DNA of 18,853 bases from Gammaproteobacteria bacterium (GCA_007570945.1 RKSH01000081.1:1-18853); one strand, 5' to 3'. Positions 7,965 through 16,285 are shown, counted from the first letter of the stretch. Notes: generated from the sequence alone by a model not told the origin. A program made the numbers and translations.

Positions 7965-8894
7965 ATGTTTAAAAAATTCATTATGGCCGCAACCGTGGCC
8001 TCGTTGCCGCTCGCTTCGTCTGTGCAGGCGCATGACCAAAAATACACCATCGGTTTGGCGGTGGCCAATCTGCAGGCTGACTTCTTCAATTTCATCAAGG
8101 AGTCGGCGGAGGAAGAGGGCGACCGGCTTGGCTACGAAATTATCACCGTTGATGCCGGCGGCGACTCTGCAAAACAAGTCAGCCAGATTCAAGATCTCAT
8201 CACGCGGGAAGTTGATGCATTGATCTATATTCCGGCTGGGGCAACTGCGGCAGATGTGCCGGTACGCGCGGCGAAGAAAGCGGGTATTCCCGTGGTCAAT
8301 GTGGACCGCAACACCCAGTCTCCCCCCGGCGACACTTTTATCGCCACTGACAGCGAGGAAGCCGCGCGTATCCTGGGTGAGTACGTTGCCGAGGTTACCG
8401 GTGGAAAAGGCGTCGTGGGGGTTGTGCAGGGTCAGTTGGGGACCACTCCCGAGATTGCCCGTGACACCGGCTTTGAAAAAGCGCTGGCAAACTACCCCGG
8501 GCTGAATACGGTGGAGAAGCAGGCCAGCAAAGGCTGGCACCACGATGAGGGCGTCTCCATCGGGCAGGATCTTTTGCAGCGCAATCCCGACATCAACGTC
8601 ATATTCGGGCGCGCTGATGCCCTGGCCATGGGGGCGGCGCAAGCCGTCAGGCTTGCCAATGTAAGCCACGATGTGCTGGTTGTCGGTTTTGACGGCGACC
8701 GGGAAGGGCTTATCGCAGTCAAACAAGGTCGTTTGGCCGCGACAATGACTCAACAAACCAAATTGATGGGAAGACTTGCCGTGCGGTTTGCGGTGGATTT
8801 GATTGAAAATCGCTTCGTTCCGGCCGAGATGCTGCTGGATGCGACTTTGACCACCAAAGAAAACGTCGACCGCTTTATTGAGGTCCATCCCTAG
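7965..8894 (+). CDS. Periplasmic sugar/polyol-binding protein (RbsB type)
   Basis: A 309-residue binding protein of the periplasmic-binding-protein family 4, which captures a sugar or polyol and delivers it to the permease. The signal peptide runs to VQA (20-22), with cleavage before His23. The mature part starts with YTIGLAVANLQADFF. Likely ligand contacts by family position are Phe40/Phe41, Asp114-Arg115 in NVDRN, Arg166 in EIARDTGF, Arg216 and Asp218 in FGRADALAMGA, Asp243 in VGFDGDREG and Gln263. Many relatives have Asn-Asp where this has Arg-Ala-Asp at 216-218, so the ligand may differ from ribose. GGAGG (7955-7959) fixes the start. The stop is 15 bases before the ATPase start. Confidence 0.93.
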   Translation: MFKKFIMAATVASLPLASSVQAHDQKYTIGLAVANLQADFFNFIKESAEEEGDRLGYEIITVDAGGDSAKQVSQIQDLITREVDALIYIPAGATAADVPVRAAKKAGIPVVNVDRNTQSPPGDTFIATDSEEAARILGEYVAEVTGGKGVVGVVQGQLGTTPEIARDTGFEKALANYPGLNTVEKQASKGWHHDEGVSIGQDLLQRNPDINVIFGRADALAMGAAQAVRLANVSHDVLVVGFDGDREGLIAVKQGRLAATMTQQTKLMGRLAVRFAVDLIENRFVPAEMLLDATLTTKENVDRFIEVHP

Positions 8895-8909
8895 GCAAGT
8901 TGCCGGCTC

Positions 8910-10403
8910 GTGGACACGGAAAGCGCAAACCGTGGTTTTTCCGCCCGCGGCCTGGGTAAACGCTACGTCCAGACCGAGGTCCTGGTGGACTTTGGTCTGG
9001 ACGTGCGCCCGGGCGAAATCGTCGCTCTCCTGGGTGAGAACGGCGCTGGCAAATCCACCGTTTCATCTATCATTGCCGGCGTGATACAGCCGGATTCCGG
9101 ACATATGACATGGCGCGGGCGTCCATATGCTCCGGCCGCGCCGGGTGATGCCATCGCGGCGGGTATCGGGCTTATCCACCAGGAGATTCGGTTGCTGCCG
9201 GATTTATCCATCGCGGAGAACGTGTTTGTTGGCCGGTTGCCTGTCCGTAATGGTGTGGTGGATCGTGAAAAAATCAATAGCGCCGCCGGGAGGCAATTAC
9301 GCCGCCTGGGCTTGGATGCGCCGCCATCGTGCCCGGTGCGGATGCTGCGAGTTGCCGCACAGCAACAAGTGGAAATTGCCAAGGCGCTGTGCCTGCGGTC
9401 GAAGTTGCTGATACTGGACGAGCCCACCGCGGCATTGGGCGCTGATGAAACCGACCGTTTGTTTTCTCAGATTCGACGTTTGCGCGAGGATGGCGTTTCT
9501 TTCATATATATCAGCCACCGCCTCGATGAAATCCCGCTGATCGCCGATCGAGTGTTGGTGTTGCGTGATGGGCGGCTGGTCTCGCAGCACGACAATGCGC
9601 AGACGCCGGTCCATGTCTTGGTCAAGGAAATGGTTGGGCGCAACATGGACAGGATTTTCCCCGAGAGGGACGCCCCGCAAAACGATGTGGCGCTGTCGGT
9701 AAAAAACCTGACTGCGGCTGACGGTACCTTTAAAAATGTCAGTTTCAGCGTGCGCCGGGGGGAGATTATCGGCATCGCCGGCATCGTTGGAGCCGGGCGG
9801 ACTGAATTAATGCGCGCCATCAGCGGCGCTGACTCAATTGCAACCGGGACAATTAAGGTGGATGGCAAAGTTGTCCGCATGGCGGGGCCGCGCGATGCTG
9901 TTCGCGCCGGTATTGTTCTGGTGCCCGAGGACCGGAAATTGCAGGGACTGATTTTGGATCACACCCTCGCCAACAATATTGCCGCTGGAAATTTCGATAT
10001 CTTTGCCCGAAACGGTTGGGCTTGGCCGGGCAAAATCCACGATTTTGCCCATAGTGCAATTCTGCGCGTGGGAGTCAAAGGCGGCCCCGACCAGCGGGTT
10101 GGCGAATTATCCGGAGGCAACCAGCAGAAAACCGTTATTGCCAGGTGGGTTTCCCGGTCCCCGCGGGTGTTTATTCTGGATGAGCCTACGCGTGGAATTG
10201 ACGTGGGTGCGCGCGCGGCAATTTATGATATGATTGCCGGCTTGGCGCGAGCCGGTGCCGCCATCGTTCTGGTTAGTTCTGACTTGGACGAGGTTTTGGG
10301 CATGTCGCATCGAACGTTGGTGCTCAGCCGTGGCCGGCAACGGGCAATTCTGGAAGGGACAGAAGCAAACCACGAAACGGTTATTAACCTGGCAACAACC
10401 TGA
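8910..10403 (+). CDS. Tandem ABC ATPase of the sugar/polyol importer (RbsA/MglA type)
   Basis: A 497-residue protein with two ATPase domains, the standard length for the family. Domain one has Walker A GENGAGKST (42-50), a Q-loop at IHQE, signature LRVAAQQQ (146-153), Walker B LLILDEPT (166-173) and the switch His at ISHR (201-204). Domain two has the family's usual altered Walker A GIVGAGRTE (291-299), signature LSGGNQQ (400-406) and Walker B FILDEPTRG (421-429). Domain one is therefore the hydrolysing site. The start is a GTG at 8910 with no good ribosome-binding site, 15 bases after the binding-protein stop, suggesting translation linked to the upstream gene. All motifs expected for a working importer ATPase are present. 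Confidence 0.93.
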   Translation: MDTESANRGFSARGLGKRYVQTEVLVDFGLDVRPGEIVALLGENGAGKSTVSSIIAGVIQPDSGHMTWRGRPYAPAAPGDAIAAGIGLIHQEIRLLPDLSIAENVFVGRLPVRNGVVDREKINSAAGRQLRRLGLDAPPSCPVRMLRVAAQQQVEIAKALCLRSKLLILDEPTAALGADETDRLFSQIRRLREDGVSFIYISHRLDEIPLIADRVLVLRDGRLVSQHDNAQTPVHVLVKEMVGRNMDRIFPERDAPQNDVALSVKNLTAADGTFKNVSFSVRRGEIIGIAGIVGAGRTELMRAISGADSIATGTIKVDGKVVRMAGPRDAVRAGIVLVPEDRKLQGLILDHTLANNIAAGNFDIFARNGWAWPGKIHDFAHSAILRVGVKGGPDQRVGELSGGNQQKTVIARWVSRSPRVFILDEPTRGIDVGARAAIYDMIAGLARAGAAIVLVSSDLDEVLGMSHRTLVLSRGRQRAILEGTEANHETVINLATT

Positions 10404-10431
10404 ATCCAATCTGAATCTAAGGAGGCGCAAC

Positions 10432-11196
10432 GTGGATATTTTTCGCCTGGATAGGCAATGTGCTTTTGTCACCGGCGCTGGCAGTGGAATTGGCCGGCGC
10501 ATCGCCATCGCCCTGGCGGAGGCCGGCGCGGATGTGGGCTGTTTCGATTTGACCGACAGTAATGGAATCGAAACCACGGCCGCTGAGATTGGCAAATTAG
10601 GGCGTCAATCTATTGTGCTAAGAGGAGATGTCACTTGCGCCGCTGATTTGGCGGTTGCCATTGATAAAACCGAGCATGAGATTGGCCCGGTGTCGGTTGC
10701 CGTCAACAGCGCCGGCATCGCCAACGCGGCCCCGGCTGAAAACATGGAAGAAAGCCAATGGAAGCAAATGTTGGAGGTGAATTTGACCGGGGTTTTTCTC
10801 TCTTGCCAGGCCGAGGCCCGGGTAATGCTGTCGCGCGGTACCGGGTCTGTGGTCAATATTGCGTCCATGTCCGGGACGATTGTCAACCGCGGGCTGTCCC
10901 AGGCCCACTACAATGCGTCCAAGGCGGGTGTGGTTCACTTATCAAAAAGTCTGGCGATGGAATGGCGTGAACGCGGTGTTCGCGTCAACTCCGTGAGTCC
11001 CGGTTACACCGCCACTCCGATGAATTTGCGTCCTGAAGTGGCCACACAAGTTCAGCGCTTCGAGGCTGATACGCCATTGGGCAGGATGGCCACCACGGAA
11101 GAAATCGCCTGGCCGGTGGTTTTTCTTGCCTCTCCCGCCGCTTCTTTCTGCACGGGTTTGGATTTGGTTATAGATGGCGGTTTTACCTGCTGGTGA
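10432..11196 (+). CDS. SDR-family polyol/sugar dehydrogenase
   Basis: A 254-residue NAD(P)-dependent short-chain dehydrogenase. It shows the cofactor motif TGAGSGIG (14-21), Asp39 at the end of the second strand (which favours NAD), NSAG (92-95), Asn117, and the catalytic Ser145, Tyr160 and Lys164 (YNASK). SVVNIASMSGTIVNRG and the SPGYTATPM segment resemble arabinitol-, threitol- and xylitol-type dehydrogenases, which oxidise a sugar alcohol to a ketose. This is read from memory of the families, so the substrate is tentative. A longer reading frame starts at 10234, but a strong TAAGGAGG (10418-10425) six bases before the GTG at 10432 and the position of the Rossmann motif fix the start used here. 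It is the last gene of the importer operon and probably acts on the imported compound. Confidence 0.9.
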   Translation: MDIFRLDRQCAFVTGAGSGIGRRIAIALAEAGADVGCFDLTDSNGIETTAAEIGKLGRQSIVLRGDVTCAADLAVAIDKTEHEIGPVSVAVNSAGIANAAPAENMEESQWKQMLEVNLTGVFLSCQAEARVMLSRGTGSVVNIASMSGTIVNRGLSQAHYNASKAGVVHLSKSLAMEWRERGVRVNSVSPGYTATPMNLRPEVATQVQRFEADTPLGRMATTEEIAWPVVFLASPAASFCTGLDLVIDGGFTCW

Positions 11197-11208
11197 GAAG
11201 CCGTGGGG

Positions 11209-11997
11209 CTAGGACATGATCAAGCCGCCGTCTACATTGATGGTTTGGCCGGTGATATAGGCCGCATCGTCGGAGGCGAGAAATGCAACCAAGCCGGCCA
11301 CATCCTCGCCGGTCCCGGCGCGCATCATCGGAATGTTTTTAACCCATGACGCCATTAACTCACCGGGCTGATAGTTGCCCAGCAAAGCGCCCCATGCCTT
11401 GTCATTGTACGCCCACATCTCGGTGTCAATAATGCCGGGGCAAAAGGCGTTAACGGTGATGTTGTCCGATGCCAGCTCTTTTGCCAAACTCTGGGTGATT
11501 CCAACCACACCGAATTTGCTGGCGGCATAGTGAGGGGTGTAAATAAACCCTTGGCGCGCCTGTCCCGAAGCGGTGTTAATCAGGCGTCCCCCCCGGCCGC
11601 GTTTCTTCATGCGGACGGCGGCCGCTTGACAGCAGAGAAACACCCCTTTGGTATTGACCTCCATAATCATGTCCCACTCCGCCGCGGTCATGTCCTCTAA
11701 TTTGGCGATAGTGATGACCCCGGCATTTTGCACTGATATATCCACGCCGCCGAAGTTACGTTCGGCCTCGTCATAGATTTTATGCACCTGCGCCGCCTCT
11801 CTCACATCCGCGACCACGACGATGGCCTCACCACCGTTGGCGCGGATTTCAGACGCGACTTCCTCGGCTCGTTCTTCGTTGGCACTCACGACAACCCGGG
11901 CGCCTTCTGCGGCAAATCGCAAGGCAATTGCGCGGCCAATGCCACGGCTGCCACCCGTGACAACCACAACTTTTTCCTCAAAACGGCGCATGTTCAT
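11209..11997 (-). CDS. SDR-family dehydrogenase, probable second step of the polyol pathway
   Basis: A 262-residue short-chain dehydrogenase with TGGSRGIG (14-21), NAG (91-93), Ser144 (NTASGQ), Tyr157 and Lys161 (YAASK). It ends with the family-typical ITGQTINVDGGLIMS. Ser38-Ala39 where Asp favours NAD leaves cofactor preference open. FCPGIIDTEMWAYNDKAW resembles sorbitol/galactitol 2-dehydrogenase-like members, a memory-based comparison. It faces the importer operon tail to tail, 12 bases from the first SDR, and has its own promoter. GAGGTGG just upstream could serve either the ATG at 11997 or the one at 11991. Together with the first SDR it suggests oxidation of one polyol or its two stereochemical ends. 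No kinase or aldolase lies in the window to complete a pathway. Confidence 0.88.
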   Translation of the reverse strand: MNMRRFEEKVVVVTGGSRGIGRAIALRFAAEGARVVVSANEERAEEVASEIRANGGEAIVVVADVREAAQVHKIYDEAERNFGGVDISVQNAGVITIAKLEDMTAAEWDMIMEVNTKGVFLCCQAAAVRMKKRGRGGRLINTASGQARQGFIYTPHYAASKFGVVGITQSLAKELASDNITVNAFCPGIIDTEMWAYNDKAWGALLGNYQPGELMASWVKNIPMMRAGTGEDVAGLVAFLASDDAAYITGQTINVDGGLIMS

Positions 11998-12041
11998 TTT
12001 TCCACCTCGGCCACTGCCCTATTTTTAGAATCAGCAATCAC

Positions 12042-12058
12042 ATTATACGCCGGCGTAT
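12042..12058 (-). promoter_or_regulatory. TATAAT promoter element overlapped by a perfect 14-bp palindrome
   Basis: On the minus strand a perfect -10 TATAAT (12047-12042) lies about 45 bases ahead of the second SDR's ATG. ATACGCCGGCGTAT (12045-12058) is a perfect palindrome that overlaps it. No good -35 is visible at the normal distance. A repressor bound here would cover the -10 and the spacer, so an inducible promoter is likely. The element differs from the inverted repeat ahead of the importer operon, so the two promoters may answer to different regulators. Confidence 0.5.
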
Positions 12059-12086
12059 CACAATCCACCATGGTTTTTTCCGCCGG

Positions 12087-13499
12087 TCAGGAATCCATGA
12101 TGTTTCTGACCTTAAGCGTGCCGCCGCCGTCACCGCCGCCGCCAAGTTGCATGCCCAGGGGGTCGACTTTGAAGGTGCGGATGATGCTGGGGTAGAGGCT
12201 TTTGAAATCCAGCAGGAGAACGTTGCGGTAGAGGCCGGGGCGGGAGTCGAGGACGTAGCCGCCGGGGCTGGATTCGGCGTTGGCGGCGCGGGCCGGATCC
12301 AGGTCGGGGGCGACGTAGCCGGCGCGGTGGAGGCGGGGGAGGTAGAGATTGTCAAAAGCGGCCACCGAGCCGCCGTGACGGCCGAGGGCGAGGCCGGTGA
12401 GGGTGGCGCGGGAGGCGGCGAAGTTCACCAGGTCGGTGCGGGCGAAAATCTCGCGCACCAGCCGGCAGTCTTCCAGGTTGTAGTGCGCCAGTTCAAACTG
12501 CGCGTCGCGGTACAGGCGTTCAATTTCGCCCATCTTGTCCCCGCCATCCGCCAGCGCCTTGCCGCGGCCCAGCAGTTGGCGGGCGACAAACTCCAGACGG
12601 AAACTTTCAAAATTCCAGAACGCGGCGCGCAATGTTTCAATGCCGTCCAGAACCACCCGGCCGGGCAGGCGCGCGATGCCGGTTTGAGCGGGGTTTTCCT
12701 GCCGCACAACCGCCGCGCGCTCGCCGCCGCGCGCGATGTCAAAAGGAACATTGAGCCGCGCGCATGCGCGCTGGAGAACGTCGAGGTCAAAGTTAATCAC
12801 GTTCCAGCCAATCAGAACGTCGGGGTCGCGAAGCCGCAGCCAGCGGAAAAATTCAGTGAGCAGTTGTGCTTCGTCGCGCACAAAAACCACCGGCAGGCCG
12901 CCGCGGGTGGCGCCGCCCTTTTTTTGCGCGCCGTCGTTGACCACGAAAACTTTTTCGGCGGCGTTGTCGGCGGCGGCGGCGGAATAGAGGCGGCCGTCGC
13001 GGCCGGTTTCAATATCCAGCGACAGAACGCGAAACACCGGCTTGTGCGATGCGCGGCGCAGGCGCGGGTCGGTGAAGACGGTGAAGCCGTCCTGGCGTTG
13101 CGCCTCGCCGTGCACGGTGAACGCGCCGGTGATGAAACGTTCCATCAGAAAACGGTCGGCCGGCTTGACGTCGGATTCGTACAAAGCGATGCCGTGGTGC
13201 CGCGCGCGGTGGCGGAACTCCAGCAGGTCGGACTGGCGCGAAAAATACATCGCGTCGGCGTCACCGCCGTCCAGTGTTTTAAGTTTCAGCCGGCGGCGGC
13301 GGTGGTTTTGCGCGAGGGCGGCGATTTTTTCATCGCTGATGGCGCGGGGAATAAAGCACACCGCCTGCTGGCCGCGCAGGTGAATGCGCGCCGGCCGGCC
13401 TTCGCCGCCGCCGGCCCACAGCACCACTTCAAGCCCGGCGGCGGTGTCGCGCCAGTGGCGGGTGAGCAGGAACAGCGGCGCGGCGGAGTTTTGTGGCAT
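12087..13499 (-). pseudogene. polB: Truncated DNA polymerase II (PolB), exonuclease half only
   Basis: The reading frame gives 470 residues, against about 783 in E. coli Pol II, a repair and translesion family-B polymerase. The N-terminal PLFLLTRHWRDTAAGLEV matches the enteric start well. The proofreading exonuclease looks whole: Exo I DIET with Asp162 and Glu164, Exo II NVINFD with Asp238, and Exo III YNLED with Tyr340 and Asp344. The palm begins with motif A, DFKSLYPSIIRTF (431-443), then homology stops after about residue 450 in a glycine run and ten unrelated residues. Motif B, the catalytic DTD motif C and the thumb are missing, so it cannot polymerise. The missing half is not elsewhere in the window. 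The start is set at the ATG 13499 (AAGGA 9 bases upstream). The break coincides with the edge of the sugar cassette. Confidence 0.85.
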
Positions 13500-13502
13500 A
13501 AT
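13494..13502 (+). promoter_or_regulatory. Possible extended -10 promoter of citrate synthase
   Basis: TGGCATAAT fits an extended -10 (TGn followed by a 5-of-6 match to TATAAT), predicting a start near 13509, about 40 bases before the gltA ATG. There is no convincing -35, which extended -10 promoters may lack. It overlaps the start codon of the divergent polB remnant. Confidence 0.35.
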
Positions 13503-13549
13503 GCAGGTCCTTGAAGAACACATTTTACCGACAGCGGGGAGGCGCCGTG

Positions 13550-14950
13550 ATGAACGCCAAAACCATGCAGAGCAAGAAAGAAAAAAAATCAACCGCGGGT
13601 GAAGCCGGGCGCCGGCACTACTTCACCCTGCACGACAACATGACCGGCAGGTCCTACGAACTGCCGCTACTGGAAGGCACCGAAGGACCGCGGGTGGTGG
13701 ACATCCGCAAACTGTACGCCGAGGCCGGGGTGTTCACCTACGACCCCGGCTACACCTCCACCGCCTCGTGCACCTCCGAGATCACTTTCATCGACGGCGA
13801 CAAGGGCATTTTGCGCCACCGCGGCTACGCCATTGAGGAACTGGCGGAAAACACCGACTACCTGGATGTGTGCTACCTGCTGCTCTATGGCGACCTGCCG
13901 TCGCCGGCGCAGAAAGCCGAGTTCGACCACACCATCACCCGCCACACCATGTTGCACGAACAACTCATGGCGCTGTTCAAGGGCTTTCGCCGCGGCGCCC
14001 ATCCCATGGCCATCATGGTCGGCGTGGTGGGCGCGCTGTCGTCGTTCTACCATGACGGCTCCGACATCAGCGATCCCATGCAGCGCATGGTCGCCTGCCA
14101 CCGGATGATTGCAAAAATGCCGACCATCGGCGCCTGCGCATACAAGTATTCCCTGGGCCAGCCTTTCGTGTACCCCAGCAACGACCTGGACTATGCCGCC
14201 AACCTGCTGAAGATGCTGTTTGGCGTGCCCACCGAGGAGTACGTGGTGAATCCGGTGCTGGCCAAGGCGATGAACCGCATTTTAATTCTGCACGCCGACC
14301 ACGAGCAGAACGCCTCCACCTCCACCGTGCGCCTGGCCGGCTCCTCCGGCGCCAACCCCTTTGCGTGCATTGCGGCCGGCATCGCCTCGCTGTGGGGGCC
14401 TGCGCACGGCGGCGCCAACGAGGCGGTACTCAGAATGCTGAGCGAAATCGGCGAGCGGAAAAACATTGCGAAATTTATCGCCCGCGCCAAGGATTCCAAG
14501 GACGGTTACCGCCTGATGGGATTCGGCCACCGGGTGTATAAAAATTACGACCCGCGCGCCAAAGTGATGCGTGAGAGTTGCCACGAGGTGCTGGGCGAAC
14601 TTGGCATCGACGACCCGCTGCTGGAAGTGGCGATGGAGTTGGAGAAAATCGCCCTGCAGGACGAATATTTCGTCAAGAAGAAACTCTACCCCAACGTGGA
14701 TTTTTACTCCGGCATCGTGTTGCGGGCGATGGGTTTTCCGCCGAGCATGTTCACGGTGGTTTTTGCCATCGGCCGCACGGTCGGCTGGATCGCCCACTGG
14801 AAAGAAATGATCAGCGACCCGGAAAACAAAATCGGCCGCCCGCGCCAGCGTTACAACGGCAAAAAAGAGCGCAAGTTTGTCGCCGTGGACACCCGCGAGC
14901 AGGGCAAGGAAAGCGCGCTCAGCGGGCTGAGCTGGCTGTGGCGCGGATGA
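13550..14950 (+). CDS. gltA: Citrate synthase, hexameric type II
   Basis: This enzyme condenses acetyl-CoA and oxaloacetate to citrate, the entry step of the TCA cycle, in the cytoplasm. The 466-residue protein carries all three catalytic residues: His286 in WGPAHGGAN, His327 in FGHRVY and Asp384 in VDFYSG. These correspond to E. coli His264, His305 and Asp362 with a constant offset of 22. ASTSTVRLAGSSGANPFACI is nearly identical to the proteobacterial hexameric enzymes. It is longer than the usual 430 or so, with about 20 extra Lys-rich residues at the N-terminus and about 20 beyond the normal C-terminal end (after RPRQRYNGKKERKF). GGGAGG (13537-13542) seven bases ahead fixes the ATG at 13550, although the frame is open from 13511. 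Its stop lies 5 bases from that of the convergent DUF3179 gene. Confidence 0.96.
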   Translation: MNAKTMQSKKEKKSTAGEAGRRHYFTLHDNMTGRSYELPLLEGTEGPRVVDIRKLYAEAGVFTYDPGYTSTASCTSEITFIDGDKGILRHRGYAIEELAENTDYLDVCYLLLYGDLPSPAQKAEFDHTITRHTMLHEQLMALFKGFRRGAHPMAIMVGVVGALSSFYHDGSDISDPMQRMVACHRMIAKMPTIGACAYKYSLGQPFVYPSNDLDYAANLLKMLFGVPTEEYVVNPVLAKAMNRILILHADHEQNASTSTVRLAGSSGANPFACIAAGIASLWGPAHGGANEAVLRMLSEIGERKNIAKFIARAKDSKDGYRLMGFGHRVYKNYDPRAKVMRESCHEVLGELGIDDPLLEVAMELEKIALQDEYFVKKKLYPNVDFYSGIVLRAMGFPPSMFTVVFAIGRTVGWIAHWKEMISDPENKIGRPRQRYNGKKERKFVAVDTREQGKESALSGLSWLWRG

Positions 14951-14955
14951 AAAAC

Positions 14956-16050
14956 TCAGCGGTAAATTTTTGACTCGGGGTAAAACGCCAGCCAGGCAAA
15001 AGCAAAGTGCACGCCGCTGTCCACCGGCGCCAGGGATTTTCCCTTAAGCGGCCCGGCGGTGGCCTGGCCCAGGATATTCCACGCCGACCGCGTCGCGCGG
15101 TCCAAAATTTTTCCGCCGCGAAACACGAAAAACAATTCCCGCCCATCCACCACGCGGCTGAATGCGCCGGCCGAGAGAATTTTTCTTGAGGCGGCGATCT
15201 CGGCTTCATCCAGCGCCGACAGGGTGCCGAATTTGCCAAGGGCGACGATTTTTTCAGCGCCAACGGTGTCGTTGATGACTTTTTTCTCGCGCAGCACGGA
15301 AAACGGATACAGCGTTCTTTGCCCGGCGCTGTGCACGCTCAGCACCCGCGCAACCGGCGGCAGGCGCGGGTCGGCCGGCTGGTCCAGCAGAAACGGCTGG
15401 CCGTCGGTGGTGTCGTAGCCGCGGTAGGGATTGCGCCCGTAGGGGCGGGTGAAGCCGGTGTCGCGCGAGAGAATCTCGCCCTCGGGGTAGGCGGCGCGAA
15501 AGTCGGCGTAGGAAACAATGTCCGACGGCACGCGGCGCAACCGTGCGCCGGCGTAATGGCCGACGATGGCGCCGCCGGTGAACTGCTGCCACCAACTTTC
15601 GCTCTGGCGGTCGTACATCACCAGGTCGCTGCGGCGCAATTTGCCGGTGGTGCCGAAGTCCAGCAGCGCGCCGTCCACGCGGCGGTCAAACACCATGGAG
15701 GCATTGCACAGCGGGCAGAAAGTCACCGCCAGCGGGCGGCCGTCGAAATTATCGTTGACGATTTCGTGGAAGATTAAAATCTGCAGCGGATAGGCGCGGG
15801 CTTTTTCCCCGCTGCGCAGCACTATCACCGGCTCGGCGTCGCCCAGCCACCCGGCCTCGGCGTGGCCGATAAAACGCGGCCGGTCAATGGCCGGAATGCC
15901 GTCCTTGGGCGGGCCGCCGGAAATGATTTCCGACAAGTCCACCGTCGCCTTGTCAAAATCAGTTTTCCATTCCGCATCTGCAACCGCGGTTGTGCACGCC
16001 AGCAGCGCAAAAGCAAACCCGGCGCCCAAAATTTTTTGCGGTGCGTTCAT
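14956..16050 (-). CDS. Secreted DUF3179-family protein
   Basis: A 364-residue protein of the DUF3179 family, whose function is not established. Hallmarks are FHEIVNDNFDGRPLAVTFCPLCN (94-116) with the Cys112-Pro-Leu-Cys115 pair, FDFGTTG-like LDFGTTGKLRRSDLVMYDRQ and SWWQQFTGGAIVG. The Cys pair could bind metal or act in redox, which is inference. The N-terminus is a signal peptide. Cleavage may follow ADA (24-26), or Cys19 in LLAC may be a lipid anchor, though Leu at -2 is not ideal for a lipobox. It is convergent with gltA and divergent from the small membrane protein, 46 bases apart. No clear partner gene is adjacent. Confidence 0.88.
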   Translation of the reverse strand: MNAPQKILGAGFAFALLACTTAVADAEWKTDFDKATVDLSEIISGGPPKDGIPAIDRPRFIGHAEAGWLGDAEPVIVLRSGEKARAYPLQILIFHEIVNDNFDGRPLAVTFCPLCNASMVFDRRVDGALLDFGTTGKLRRSDLVMYDRQSESWWQQFTGGAIVGHYAGARLRRVPSDIVSYADFRAAYPEGEILSRDTGFTRPYGRNPYRGYDTTDGQPFLLDQPADPRLPPVARVLSVHSAGQRTLYPFSVLREKKVINDTVGAEKIVALGKFGTLSALDEAEIAASRKILSAGAFSRVVDGRELFFVFRGGKILDRATRSAWNILGQATAGPLKGKSLAPVDSGVHFAFAWLAFYPESKIYR

Positions 16051-16055
16051 CCGGC

Positions 16056-16061
16056 TATAAT
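16056..16061 (+). promoter_or_regulatory. TATAAT in the short divergent intergenic region
   Basis: A perfect TATAAT lies about 40 bases before the small membrane protein ATG. No good -35 is visible. On the opposite strand, CATAAT (16082-16077) with TTGCAA (16106-16101) 18 bases upstream could drive the DUF3179 gene. The 46-base gap would therefore hold two overlapping divergent promoters. Confidence 0.35.
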
Positions 16062-16096
16062 CCGACTTTCCACGCGATTATGTAACCCCCAATATC

Positions 16097-16285
16097 ATGC
16101 TTGCAAAAATTCTTTTCACCGCGGCGGTGGTTGTCGCGGTTCTGCTGCTGTTGCGGATGAAAAACATTCGCGGCGCGCGGGAGGATGAAAAACAAAACCG
16201 CCCCGGCGCGGCGCTTGCGGTGTGGATTTGCGCCGCCGTTGTTGTCGCTCTGGCCGGGCTGTTTTACGCGCTTTACCACGGTTGA
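16097..16285 (+). CDS. Small two-helix membrane protein of unknown function
   Basis: A 62-residue protein with two hydrophobic segments, about residues 3-19 and 40-59, joined by a charged, hydrophilic loop (RMKNIRGAREDEKQNRPG). The positively charged loop predicts both ends outside and the loop in the cytoplasm. Its stop is one base before the rhomboid start codon (TGAAATG), so the two genes are almost certainly cotranscribed and translationally coupled. The ribosome-binding site is poor. No family is recognised. The coupling suggests a link with the protease, as partner, substrate or regulator, but nothing in the sequence proves it. Confidence 0.7.
   Translation: MLAKILFTAAVVVAVLLLLRMKNIRGAREDEKQNRPGAALAVWICAAVVVALAGLFYALYHG

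Noticed and set aside
10234..10431. N-terminal extension of the first SDR overlapping the ATPase gene
   Set aside because: The strong TAAGGAGG before the GTG at 10432 and the normal distance to TGAGSGIG show the later start; the extension is the ATPase gene read in another frame.
12147..13514. A 455-codon open frame on the plus strand opposite polB
   Set aside because: The minus strand carries exonuclease motifs I-III and polymerase motif A in order; the plus-strand translation is low-complexity Gly/Ala/Val with no domain.
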